64,000 bases of DNA from Periconia sp. R9002 (lineage: Eukaryota > Ascomycota > Dothideomycetes > Pleosporales > Periconiaceae): the NCBI GenBank assembly GCA_023627715.1, contig JAMAHW010000020.1:434001-498000 (forward strand), given 5' to 3'. The notes under the pieces were generated by a model. It saw only the letters and a list, made by a program, of their open reading frames with translations, was not told the DNA's origin and searched no databases. A program made the translations under genes and the position numbers. Shown piece after piece: positions 1 to 9,901 of the stretch; within the stretch, counting starts at the first letter, position 1; each line of letters begins with the position of its first letter.

Positions 1-1745
1 TCGTACTCGTAAACAGAGTCTGAGGCTGCAGTGCCCCCAGACTTGGCAATGGCGCGAAAAGCTTGAACGCAGATCCTGGAGGTGGGTCAAGGACATGGAC
101 ATGGACATGGACATGGTGCAGGTATGACGAGAGATGAATGGAGAGATTGTCCACTGGAAACTTGACCAAGATAGGGTGTGTATATAGTTATGGACAAACC
201 GAAGGGGGAGGGGAGGTGAAAAGAAGCAATTGTGCGGGCACGTGTGCACACGGATTTGATACGACAAGACATGTCAAGCGGATGCATGACGAGTGTCGAG
301 GGGACGCAATAGCTATGTCGTTACTCATCCCATTTGTCAGGGAAGAGCAGAGGCGATGAGACAACAGACAACGAGGGCACGAAGCAAGCGTGACGAGGTG
401 GACAGGGATCGTGCAGCAAGTCTAGTGCGATAATGGACTAGCTGCGCGATATGGGCAGGGATCAAGGGGGAGGTACCGAACGTTTGCGTGGGCGGGCAAC
501 TGCGAACGAGGTCCACGGCTTTCCTTTAGGGTAGGTAGCTAGGTTACCTAGGTACATACTTTTATGGCATCCGCCTTCTCCTTGCTGGCCGAAGCACCAG
601 CCCAGCAAGCCATTGAGACAATGGTTAACCATCCTTTACATCACCGCTCACGTGTCTTGCCATTGTTGAATCCCCGTGGGATCAATGTGCGTGGGAGCGA
701 GAGACAAGCAATGGCAGAATCTGCACGATCGACATCATCAGTGGCCCCGGCGGCGGACTGATTGGTCGATGCGGGCAGCCATGACAAGAGCAGTAGCGAA
801 ACGAAACGGAAAAGGGCACAAACAAACTGGCTGACTGGGCGACGCCCGCGAAAATGGCAAGCGTGTTCGGCCTAGCTACCCTGCCCTGGTGCTCTGCTTG
901 TGTGAGTGATTGCGGCGGTAAGTAACAGCCCACCCCGGTTCCTGGCTCGGGCTGGGCTGCATGCTAGACCGGGCAAGCTCTGCAAGCTCTAGCTTTTGCT
1001 TTTCTCTGCTTCTCTTCTGCCCTTCCCTCTCTTCCTCCTCTGCTCTCACCCGCGCTTTCGTCCCTCCACTCTCCACTCCTCTCTCCAGCTCCTGCTCTAG
1101 CGGCCCAGCCCTCCCACGTAAGTATCATGCTTTGCTTCTTCCCTGTCCTCCAACCCTCGCCTGCCCACAAATTGCACGCTCCACCCGAATCGAGACGCTC
1201 GAGCCGGATGACCCGCCGGTCCCGGACGGCCACAAACGCGACCAAACAAATGCCTCACTTATCGCACATTTTTCGGCCAATGCACGAGCTTCTATAAGAC
1301 CTCGACGCCGCCTGCCTCGCCCGTCCTTCTCCTTCGCTGTTCAATGCTGCGTTGCCACACCTGCTCTCTCTTCCGCTCTGTTTCTCTTGCGACCGTGAAA
1401 GTGGTGGTCCCATCGCGCTGACAAGTCTCTTCCTCAACAACCAGCCTCTATCCAACCCAACTCGCTCAATCAATCCATCGTTGCCATCTCAACGTTTCTT
1501 CACATCCCAAAGGTATGCCGCAATCGCCCTTCGCCATGTCATGGAGGCCTCTGTCACCGCCAATCGCTTGCCTGTGCGCATTGGCCTGCTTCCAAGACGT
1601 CAAGCCTCTGCCAATCCTTCCGCCGTCTGCGTCGACCGTGCCATGCCCACCATCCGCTTCCAACCAATTCCTTCATCTCATGGCATATTGCTCTCGCATC
1701 AATTCCGAATCGCAACTGACAAACGTTACCTAGAAATAAATCGCA
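1..1745. other. Non-coding upstream region and pyrimidine-rich leader of the 62-aa gene
   Basis: I find no convincing gene in the first 1.7 kb. The open frames are short and have no recognisable domain. From about 960 to 1740 the plus strand is strongly C/T-rich, which is typical of fungal core promoters and 5' leaders, so it probably belongs to the gene starting at 1746. Possible leader introns are a GTATGC donor at 1513 or a GTAAGT donor at 1118, joined to the CTAG acceptor ending at 1733. A CTGAC branch-like site lies at 1716-1720. A TACCTAGGTA palindrome lies at 545-554. Confidence 0.5.
91..116. repeat. GGACAT microsatellite, four units
   Basis: Four tandem GGACAT hexamers plus two bases are read directly from the sequence. 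They lie in non-coding DNA far upstream of the first gene. No function is implied. Confidence 0.9.
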
Positions 1746-1994
1746 ATGGCCGCCATCGATATGTCCCTTGTCGCCCGCAGCGAGGCTGCCGTCTCTCATC
1801 TCATTAAGCGCAAGAACTGGGCTGCCCGGGAACCCGGTGTCATCCTGGTCTTCGCCATTGTTGGCGCTGTTGGCATCCTGCTGATTGGACTCCTCGTCCA
1901 GAAGAGGGTAAGTTCACCTTGGCCTTTGCAGCTTTCCTGTACACGCTCGCTAATTACACTCTTGCAGCTTGCCGCCCGCAAAACCCCCGCATAG
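1746..1994 (+). CDS. 62-aa single-pass membrane microprotein, function unknown
   Basis: Two exons, 1746-1907 and 1968-1994, encode 62 aa. The first exon gives a polar N-terminus with a basic patch (KRKNW at residues 21-25). A strongly hydrophobic helix follows, about residues 32-52, rich in V, I, L, G and A. The tail is basic (QKR, then LAARKTPA from exon 2). The 60-bp intron has a GTAAGT donor, a CTAAT branch-like site and a TTGCAG acceptor, all canonical. Its length is a multiple of three and it lacks a stop, so retention would give an 82-aa form. The layout suggests a small single-span membrane protein with basic residues on both sides. I believe similar short proteins exist in other filamentous ascomycetes, but I cannot name a family. 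The start is the only sensible ATG (context CGCAATGG). Confidence 0.7.
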   Translation: MAAIDMSLVARSEAAVSHLIKRKNWAAREPGVILVFAIVGAVGILLIGLLVQKRVSSPWPLQLSCTRSLITLLQLAARKTPA

Positions 1995-3045
1995 AGATAC
2001 CCCGTGATGCAAGAGAAGGAGGCGGAAGGGGTGAGTGTCGGAGATGCAGCAGAGTCGTGTAGATGAAGAAAAAGGAGGCAGTGGAGATCCGCACAAGAGA
2101 GAAACTGAAAATGGAGAAGACAGCAACAAGGCGGACATCTCCCACCGCTATCGTTCGATATCCGGCTGTCGCTTTTTGTTCTGACCACCCGCCCCTCCAA
2201 AACGATGTGTTGAGTCCCACTTTGTTTTGTATACCACGTTAATGCCTATTTGTACGATCTTGGGTTGTAGCGTTTGAAATGCTCGAGGTTTTGTATGTTG
2301 AATGTTGGAGGACACGATAGATGAGCAATTAGCATCGCTATACCTCCAACACGACACTCATTAATCAATAAATAATCTACACGAATTCCCTCGTGCCACT
2401 TGATATTCCACTTCATCATTCCCGCTTCTTCGCTACAGAGGACCAGTTCAATGCCAACTCGTCATATATTTCCCTGTGATCCAGATACCTGGAAGGTGAA
2501 GTGAACAAGACCATATGGCATACCCTAAAACCAAGCTCGATTTGCCATTCCATACCCTTTTTCCCTCGTATCTTCTGAAGGGCCCACCAGAAGAAAAATC
2601 ACCGCGGACTTAATTGCAACAAGGGCCCGAGGGTACGTACCTAGGTACACATGGGGGTCGGCGGTCGGCGCCCGGTGTCTCGCATGGCTGAAGACTCGGC
2701 CGAAGGAGGCCTTTTTTTTCGCCCCCTTGAGCCAAAACCCGCACGCTGCAGTAGCGCCTCACCCGCTGCTAGCTTACCTACCTAGGTAAACATGCTTCAT
2801 TGTAGTACGTCAGTCTCTTGTGTAACTATCGATCAATAAAACATGTTTTGACAGCCGTTTATGTTTCTCACAGCCTTGTGAAACTTGTGCGAACGGTGTA
2901 TGCTTCTTATGATGTTGATTGCTAGTTGTTGACGGACATGTATAAAGGCACATGCGAGAACAATTGAAACCAGGTAGACAAGAGACGAGCTTCGGGAATA
3001 ATTCGTTTATTTCGTTTCATTGCTTGTCTTACCACAGAAAGTATA
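1995..3045. other. Intergenic region with two TACCTAGGTA palindromes
   Basis: This is the 3' flank of the microprotein gene up to the MITE-like element. No frame codes for anything recognisable. Perfect TACCTAGGTA palindromes occur at 2638-2647 and 2779-2788. ECM29 ends on the opposite strand, so this stretch lies between convergent gene ends. Confidence 0.6.
2638..2788. promoter_or_regulatory. Pair of TACCTAGGTA palindromes
   Basis: Two perfect 10-bp palindromes lie at 2638-2647 and 2779-2788. Further copies or variants are at 545-554, 31641-31654 (TACCTAGCTAGGTA) and 32216-32223 (ACCTAGGT). Nearly all are intergenic. The motif recurs in ascomycete intergenic DNA, but its role is not established here. 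Confidence 0.4.
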
Positions 3046-3212
3046 CAGAGGGGTGACACGCCGGGAGGTCATATATCAGGTAGCCAGTGTACCAGGCGTT
3101 ATTCACAAATTAGATAACTATACTAGACATACTACGTGGGTCGTAGAGCTTCTAATACGTAGAACCTATTAGTCCTCCCGATATATGACTTCTCAGCGTT
3201 GTCACCCCTTTG
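3046..3212. mobile_element. MITE-like element, about 167 bp, Tc1/mariner-type ends
   Basis: The ends are imperfect terminal inverted repeats. The left end begins CAGAGGGGTGACA at 3046 and the right end, read on the minus strand from 3212, begins CAAAGGGGTGACA. The match continues through a shared GTCATATATC block to about 3083 on the left and 3175 on the right. Over about 36 aligned positions there is one 1-nt gap, and nearly all mismatches are C/T or G/A transitions. A TA dinucleotide flanks both ends (3044-3045 and 3213-3214), as expected for a Tc1/mariner-type target duplication. There is no internal coding capacity, so it would be non-autonomous. It lies 26 bp past the ECM29 stop codon, so it probably forms part of that gene's 3' untranslated region or terminator zone. 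Confidence 0.7.
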
Positions 3213-3238
3213 TACTTCTACTGTCTGAATTGCCCTGA

Positions 3239-6200
3239 TCATTTACTTCCAACCTTAGCCAACACGCTTCTAACCCCAGCACTCCTCTCCCCGCCTTCCA
3301 CCTCCGGCCTCACCTTCTCCGCAAGCCATTCAAACCCCTTAACCTTCCCAATCTCGACCATCGCCTCGGCTCTCTTCATCCGCATCGCCTCGGGAAGACC
3401 TTCGAAGCTCGAATCGAAAAGGAGCTTCTCCAGGCTCTGCCACGTGTTTGTATCTTCACCGAGGGACACGGCGTCGTTCGCTGATGTGGTGGTAGCCAGG
3501 CGTGAGAAGAAGGCCTGCAGGGATGTGAAGGTCGTGAGGTGGACGTTTCGCGCGTGGGTAGAGTTCGCGCGGACAGCTAGCGCGAGGATGGCGGAAAGGC
3601 GCGAGGCGAGGGTGGGAAGTGGGAGTTTGGTGATGTTGAGCGAGGAGAAGAGAAGGGTGATGGTGGATGAGAGGGTCTTTTCTTGCCTGTGTTGGAGATG
3701 TTAATATCAGCCACGATGGGTTTGGGGCCAGAAACTAAAGTGCAGGTAGGGAGGGAGACTTACAATGCAGCATCTTTCATCGCTTCTCCGCCGTCGACCT
3801 CCATCTTGTCATCCCCTTCCTCTACGCCCGCGAGAACCTCATCCAACACACTCTCGCCCAACTCTACCGCCGTGCTCGAAAGCTCCAAATCAGCCCGCGC
3901 CAGGCATATTTGGCCAAACGCTTTGAGCGCGAACGGGCGATATGTCTTGTTTTGTCTCTTGGCCTCACGAACAGCCACTTTCTCAATTTGCTTGGCAACC
4001 TTGGATTCCACTTTCCATAGATCACCGCCCTTCTCGACGAACCGGACAAACGCTTCAAGCACGATTTCCTTTCCGTCCCAAGTTTTACCCCCCATGGCCT
4101 TGTCTAGTGCTGGCCATATGATTTCGGCGTTGGCTTTGGCAATGGGCTCGCTGCTGCTGCTTTCTGAGGTCGTCGACATGATTGTATCGGCAATGGTTTT
4201 GGCAGCTGTGTGTTTAAGAACCCATTTTTGGCTGTCGAGGTGCTTGTCTGCCAGCGATACGATCTCTTTGAGATATAAGAGCACAGCTCGACTTCCCGCT
4301 ACGTTGTCAGACCACGTATCCCCGAAGAGCTGCTTCACCTGGTCGTTTGTGTCGTGCTTGGCTAGGAAGACGAAAGGCAAGAGCTCGGAAGATAGTGCTG
4401 TGAAGCGATCGGCGGCGTTTTTGGATATGGAAAGAACAATATCCCCGGAAGTGAGCCTGCTCTTATCGTCGTCGGAAGAAAAGTACAGCTTTTGGCAGAA
4501 TTCAATGGTGGCAAGAAGCTGTTTATCAGATGCGAGCCGAGCTATGTACCCTGTTGCTGCCGCATAGGAAGATGAGACCGTGTCGTTCCGATCATGAACA
4601 TATTTTTGGACAAGCTTGAGGAAATTGTCTGCGTAGGGTTTGAACAGGAAGTTATGTCGGGTGCTGAGCGTGACAAGAATCCTTGAGCAGCCAACCTTGG
4701 ACGGCAGCCCAACAGCATTCTTCATGGCAGCTTCTATGCGCGGTACAAGCTTCTCCATGGTGTCTGCATCCGCTAGGTCAAGACAGCGCTCAATCGATTC
4801 TGTCAATGGCGACGATCGAACGCTCTGTAGCCGCATATCGTCGATTTTCTGCTCCGTGAGGTTGTACTTCGATGCGTTCAAGTGGATGTAGTTGACGGCT
4901 TCCGGTTCCAGCGAACTCAGGAGGCCAAGCAATCGTTCCACAAGCTCTGGAACATGAGGATTTAGTGTCTTAGCATTGCTCTTTTTGACAATCTTGAGAA
5001 GCGTTTGAACGGCGAATATTCGAACTTCCTCAGCACTGGATTCCAATCCAGAAGTGGAGAAGAGGAATGGCAAAACGCGCGATAACATGGCGTTTGCAGT
5101 CTTCAAGGACGAATCCCCAGCTTCGAGCGAGCGAGTTAGAATACCTGTAAGCACACGAGCAAGTGATGCTGCGGCAGCCCTAACAGATTCCTTGATATCG
5201 TCGAGGACCTTAAAGCATTTGTCCCAAACATCACCTAGGTACTTTTCATATTTTTCAATGTTTCTTCCTTGTACAAGATCAGCAATCGCTGCACAAGAAG
5301 CTTGACGGACACGCCACTCCTTTGTCAAAATGCTCGTTAGTAGATCATCCATGATAGCATCGAAATGTTTGTCGATAGTTGCTGATGAATCCTTGACCAA
5401 CGCGTTCCAGATATCGTTCATGGACCTTTGAACATTGGGATTCGGATCAAATCTACACAAGTCAGTGTCGTTGTAAATGATGAATACCACTATAGCATAC
5501 CTGTAGCGAAACAGCTTTGGATACAGTTTCGGGTTTTCTGCAAGATACCCATCCACGCTGGAATCCGAGAAAATGTTGCTTAATCCGAAACGCCCAAATG
5601 CCGCTCGACTCGACCAAATCGAATTGTTTGATGCAAGCGACATGAAACGATACACAAGGCTAGAGTCTCCCACTTCAGAAGCCAGACTGAGGATATCTTT
5701 GTAAGTGGTTATCGAACCGTCGCCTGTAGGCAAAGCACCCGGCTCAAATAGTTGTGTATCCTCTGTGACGGTGCCTGACATCTTTGATTTATTGTCAGAG
5801 AAAGACCCCACAAGGTCGCGAACCAAATCGTCCTTAAGCTGGCGGTCCCCTTTCTCATACACAAGACCAAGTCCTCGAGACGCAGCTTCTTGAACAACTT
5901 CGTCTCTATCTGACAGACAAAGCTTGAACGCCGTTTGACATTGTGGCAGAAACTGCTGTATCTCCAGCTTGTGCCCGCAGTATTGTAGCAGACAGAGGAG
6001 CCAGATAACCGATGCCTTCTTTAACGATGGCTTAGTTTGTCGACAACCTTTCAGAGTTCTATCGAGAACAGTCGCCAAAGTCTTCTCTCGGCCTGAGCAT
6101 GTTGGTGTCAATGGAAGCGCGTCCCATGGATCGTGTTGCTGTTGTGGATGCTCGATATCGAGCTGTGTCGTCAAAGCTCTCGATTCCCACCCACATGCGA

Positions 6201-9176
6201 AACAGCTCAAAGCTTCGCCAACCGAGAACTGAACCTCAGGCTGTCTGACTTCGTGAAGTTCAAACAGCTTTTCCATGACAAATCCATAATCCGTTGCTTC
6301 GGGTTCAGGGGTTTCATCAACTATCATAGACAAATGGCCGAGAGCTACAATGGCATTAATCGAGCCTCCTTTGGCAGAGTCAAAGATCTGCGACACAACA
6401 TCCTGGAACTTAGAGAATTTGGAGATGTTGGAAGGTGTAATCACATGGAAAAGACTCAACTGGTCAATACATATGAATGCTGCCCCATTCAAAGTGGTGT
6501 CTTTCGAATCGCGTAGTATATCAAACACTGTCTTCAGAAGTTGAAGGACGAAATCCTCCTCAGCTACATCTTTGGATTGTCTCCAATGCAAGCGACTGAT
6601 GTAATATCCCAACGCAATAATTGCACCATGAATGGAGTTGATACTGCCACCCACTGCAGTTGACCAGGTAGTTATCTTACTTAGCAACAAGGATTGGGAC
6701 TGTTGGACGAGCTCAGAGCTGCATTCTGGATGAGACGCAAGTAGACCAAAAGCATGTGCGGCAGCCTCGCGTCGATAAGCATTGTTGGCTAGTATGGAAG
6801 GCTCCAAAGCACGCACGTCCTGGAGCAGTCCTGCCCTTTTCCAGACGTTATCGGGGCATAGAGATAGGAGACGAACAAATTTGCTCCCGATGTCCCCAAT
6901 ATCACTCAATTCGTCCTGGGTTATCCTATCGAAACTGGCCCTAATAATTGTAGCAAGTGAAGTCTCGTGGCTTTTGAGGGTTGCAAAAGACCGAAAGGCT
7001 TGGCGGGCGCGGAGATCCGTGTCTATAAGGGTGTCGAGCTTCCGACCCCAGTCTTCTGATAACGGCTCGGAGATATTCTTGTCTTTGAGCGCGGTGTGTA
7101 TAGCGACCTCGGAAGTGAATGCTATCACCGTACCAAGAACTTCAGGGAAGCGCTGATGGAAGCGACGGGCATGCTCAACCGCATCATGGTCGTCCATAGT
7201 AATATCTTCCCCTTCATCACCTCCTTGACGAACAAAAAGAAAGTTTACCAACTCATCGAAATCAGGAAACAAGAGTTCACGTTGGTCACTTGTAGACCCT
7301 GGTATTGAGTTGGACATATCGAACCAATACGGATCGAGACCTTTCTTGCCCTCCTCCACAACTTCATGCCGTTCACCTACACCTCCACTAGCGGCCAGAA
7401 TATCGATCCATCGAGCCAGTACATCCTCGTAGGGGAGACATCTATTAGCAAACCTGGTTGCAACGTACCGTGTACTTCGAAAGGTCTTGTCGGAACGCTC
7501 ACTGGTCGATATGGGAGTTGAAATGGAGTATTTGAGCAATAGTTGCCGGAACTTTGGACGTAGGGCTTCATCAAAAGGTTTGGTGAAAACACCTAACACG
7601 GACGACAGAGCCTCTTCAATGCTGACCGCAACATCCTTCCCAGACATGTCTTCGCGCAAAGAACGGAACAACCAGCTGAGGAGATCCAAACTTGGTTCAA
7701 GTAGGACTTTTTCTGGTGCAGCTTTCGCAAGCAATCCAATCGTTTCATACCCGTAGCCACGGAGTTCCATGTCCTGGTCGCGATCGGGAGTGGGCCAGCC
7801 TTGGTCCTGAAGAAATGCTCGTAGATTACCTATGAGGCCTTCCGCGACAGTTGATAAGTGCTCAGCAGAACCTCTACGGGCCACAAAGTTCACCATGGTA
7901 AAAATGGCTGATCGGAATCTTGAAGCTTCTCTTCCTGCTGTAGTTTTATTTAGTGGGTTTAATTCAACCGAAAGTAGCCCTTCTTCTACAATTCGAGCAA
8001 TCTCTTTTGGATATGCCGTAAAGGCCGTAGACTTGGATAGTACGCCGAGAATTTTTATTCGAAGAGGTACTTTCACCGGCAATGGACCTTCTGGTTTTTC
8101 CGACCCAAGATATAATTCGAGAAGTTTTTTGATTATGCCCTCCTCTTCCAAATTTGTTGATATAATAGCACGCTTATATGTGTCTTCCCCCACTTCCGAT
8201 ATCCGTGAGTTAGTATCGGCCGACGCATAGAGAGCTGGCAGGAATTTCTCGTCGTCGGTAAATAGACCACTAGCAAGGAACCGTACAGCGAGGGCTTTGG
8301 TTTCGGTCAAGTTGAGGCCGGCTTCAGCGCTGGGGTCCCAAGCATCGGGCTTACCCTGCAAGGTCAAAAATTTGTAATCATCAGTCGACAATCCAGGACA
8401 TCTTTGTGGACTTGTTGAGTCTGACGTGCCCTGCCGCAAGATAGTCAAAAGGAGTAGTTTTCCAAACCATTCAGACAGGAAGGAAGCGTCATTGTCATCA
8501 AGACCAAGAGTTGACCTCAGCTCATCGTCTTCTTTGCTTCCCCTCGGAGGAAGCTTGAAATGCGTCAATAGGCGAAGCGTAAGGTGGAACAGCTGGGAGG
8601 TATGTTGTGGGGATTTTTCATAGTCGATTGAAATACCCTGAACCAATACTGGGAGGAGTTCAAGTCTCTCTGCGATTGGAAGTCGAGAAATTCCTTGCTG
8701 GATATACAAGATATCAAAGTGCCGAATGAGGGGCACATCGGCATTCTCTTTGAATTGTTTAAGAAGTGCTGCCACGGGAAGTTTGATTTCGCTACCAACA
8801 TGTTAGTTGATGACACATCGAATTTAATTGAAACTATTGGACGCCTACTGTGGCTTTATGCGGGTGTTGACGTGCTGGCAAACAGATATGACCTAGGGGG
8901 AAAGACCGCGATTAGCGGTGTTTGACGTGACAACAAGGGACATGAAAACGAATCAACAGTCATGCCGAGATATGTATAAGCACCGTGAGATGGGAGTGGT
9001 ATTTGTACCTTGTCTCTCACAGATCTACTGTCCGAGTTGAGTTTGAGCAGGAGGGGAGCCAAGTAAAGCTTTAGCAAATCTTCCAATTTCTTGTCTGAAT
9101 CAGCCAGGGCTATTCGCATTTCAACCTTTCCGACCAAGGCCAGCTCTCGCGCTTCTGGTGTCTGTGCCGATGCCAT
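3239..9176 (-). CDS. ECM29: Proteasome adaptor and scaffold protein Ecm29
   Basis: Ecm29 is a HEAT-repeat protein that tethers the 19S regulator to the 20S core and takes part in proteasome quality control. I assemble five exons on the minus strand: 9176-9009, 8892-8849, 8791-5501, 5452-3764 and 3686-3239, giving 1879 aa, the usual length for fungal Ecm29. The N-terminus (ELALVGKVEMRIALADSDKK, residues 11-30) and the stretch LPVAALLKQFKENADVPLIR (about residues 75-94) are hallmarks of the family; helical repeats fill the rest. The start is the ATG at 9176 because family homology begins there and not at the upstream ATG at 9293. The 48-bp third intron is a multiple of three without a stop, so it looks like coding sequence unless removed (it would insert about 16 residues between FRY and RFDPNPN). 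The short last exon restores the family C-terminus. The gene is divergent to the UBX gene at 9902. Confidence 0.95.
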
Positions 9177-9901
9177 GTTGAAGCTGTGGGTAAGGACTGT
9201 AGGATGAAGGTTGCCGGTGCAGACGGGGTTCACGATGGAGAATGTACACTTGTGACCCCAACAGGCAACTTCGATGGCGTAGTCTACCCGCACGGGGGTG
9301 GAAGCTGAGAAATCAAGTAAGAAAAATTAACAAAATCTCTCAGCAGCCTTGTTAATGATCAGGTGTCTACGGGATCCGATGGCGCATGACCTTCACTCAA
9401 CAGCTGGGTGGCGATTCAAGCTGGTGTGGTGACAGTTAAGCGGCGATGGATTGCCAATCGTGATGTACTACGGCGTGAATGTTGTAGCCATGTAGACCTA
9501 AATGGAGCTCGACAGGGGTGGCGTGGTGGCGGTCGGCGTCGGAACAAAGTTGGCGCACAGGCCAACAGTATTCACGTTTGTACACAGAACTCCAGTGACG
9601 CAGTAGCCCTTCTGCCTTGGGCGTCATCAAACTGTCTTCGCGTTTTTTCCTCACTGTCCTCCACTCTTCACAACCAGACAATCAAACATACATCTATCTC
9701 ACAGTCCTCTGCGCCATACGTGTCCCCAGCAACGTGGTCTGCGTAGATAAATACCCCGCCAACTTTACCTCACTCACCAACCTATAAATCAACAAGCAAC
9801 ATCCACTGCTGCCCCTCCATCTTCCCTCAACTCAGGCTTTACTTGCTACAACCTACCTCCTAATCCCAAGTCTTCTAGTTCTCCGCCGAATATCGTCCAC
9901 C
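9177..9901. promoter_or_regulatory. Divergent promoter between ECM29 and the UBX gene
   Basis: This 725-bp region separates two head-to-head genes of the ubiquitin-proteasome system. It must hold both promoters. The right part is rich in CT and CAAC-type leader sequence ahead of the ATG at 9902. Three GGTGGCG heptamers lie inside it and are listed separately. Confidence 0.7.
9407..9532 (+). promoter_or_regulatory. Three GGTGGCG motifs resembling a proteasome control element
   Basis: GGTGGCGA is at 9407-9414, GGTGGCGT at 9517-9524 and GGTGGCGG at 9525-9532, all on the plus strand, the last two in direct contact. The yeast Rpn4 site (PACE) has the core GGTGGC followed by A/G and A. Sharing that core in front of a proteasome gene and a Cdc48-cofactor gene is suggestive. 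Whether an Rpn4-like factor acts in this organism is not shown by the sequence. Confidence 0.4.

Noticed and set aside
961..1398. 145-codon Ser/Leu/Pro-rich plus frame
   Set aside because: Translated pyrimidine-rich leader; no domain.
3683..4567. Long plus-strand open frame (294 codons) opposite ECM29
   Set aside because: It is antisense to well-supported ECM29 coding sequence and has no domain.
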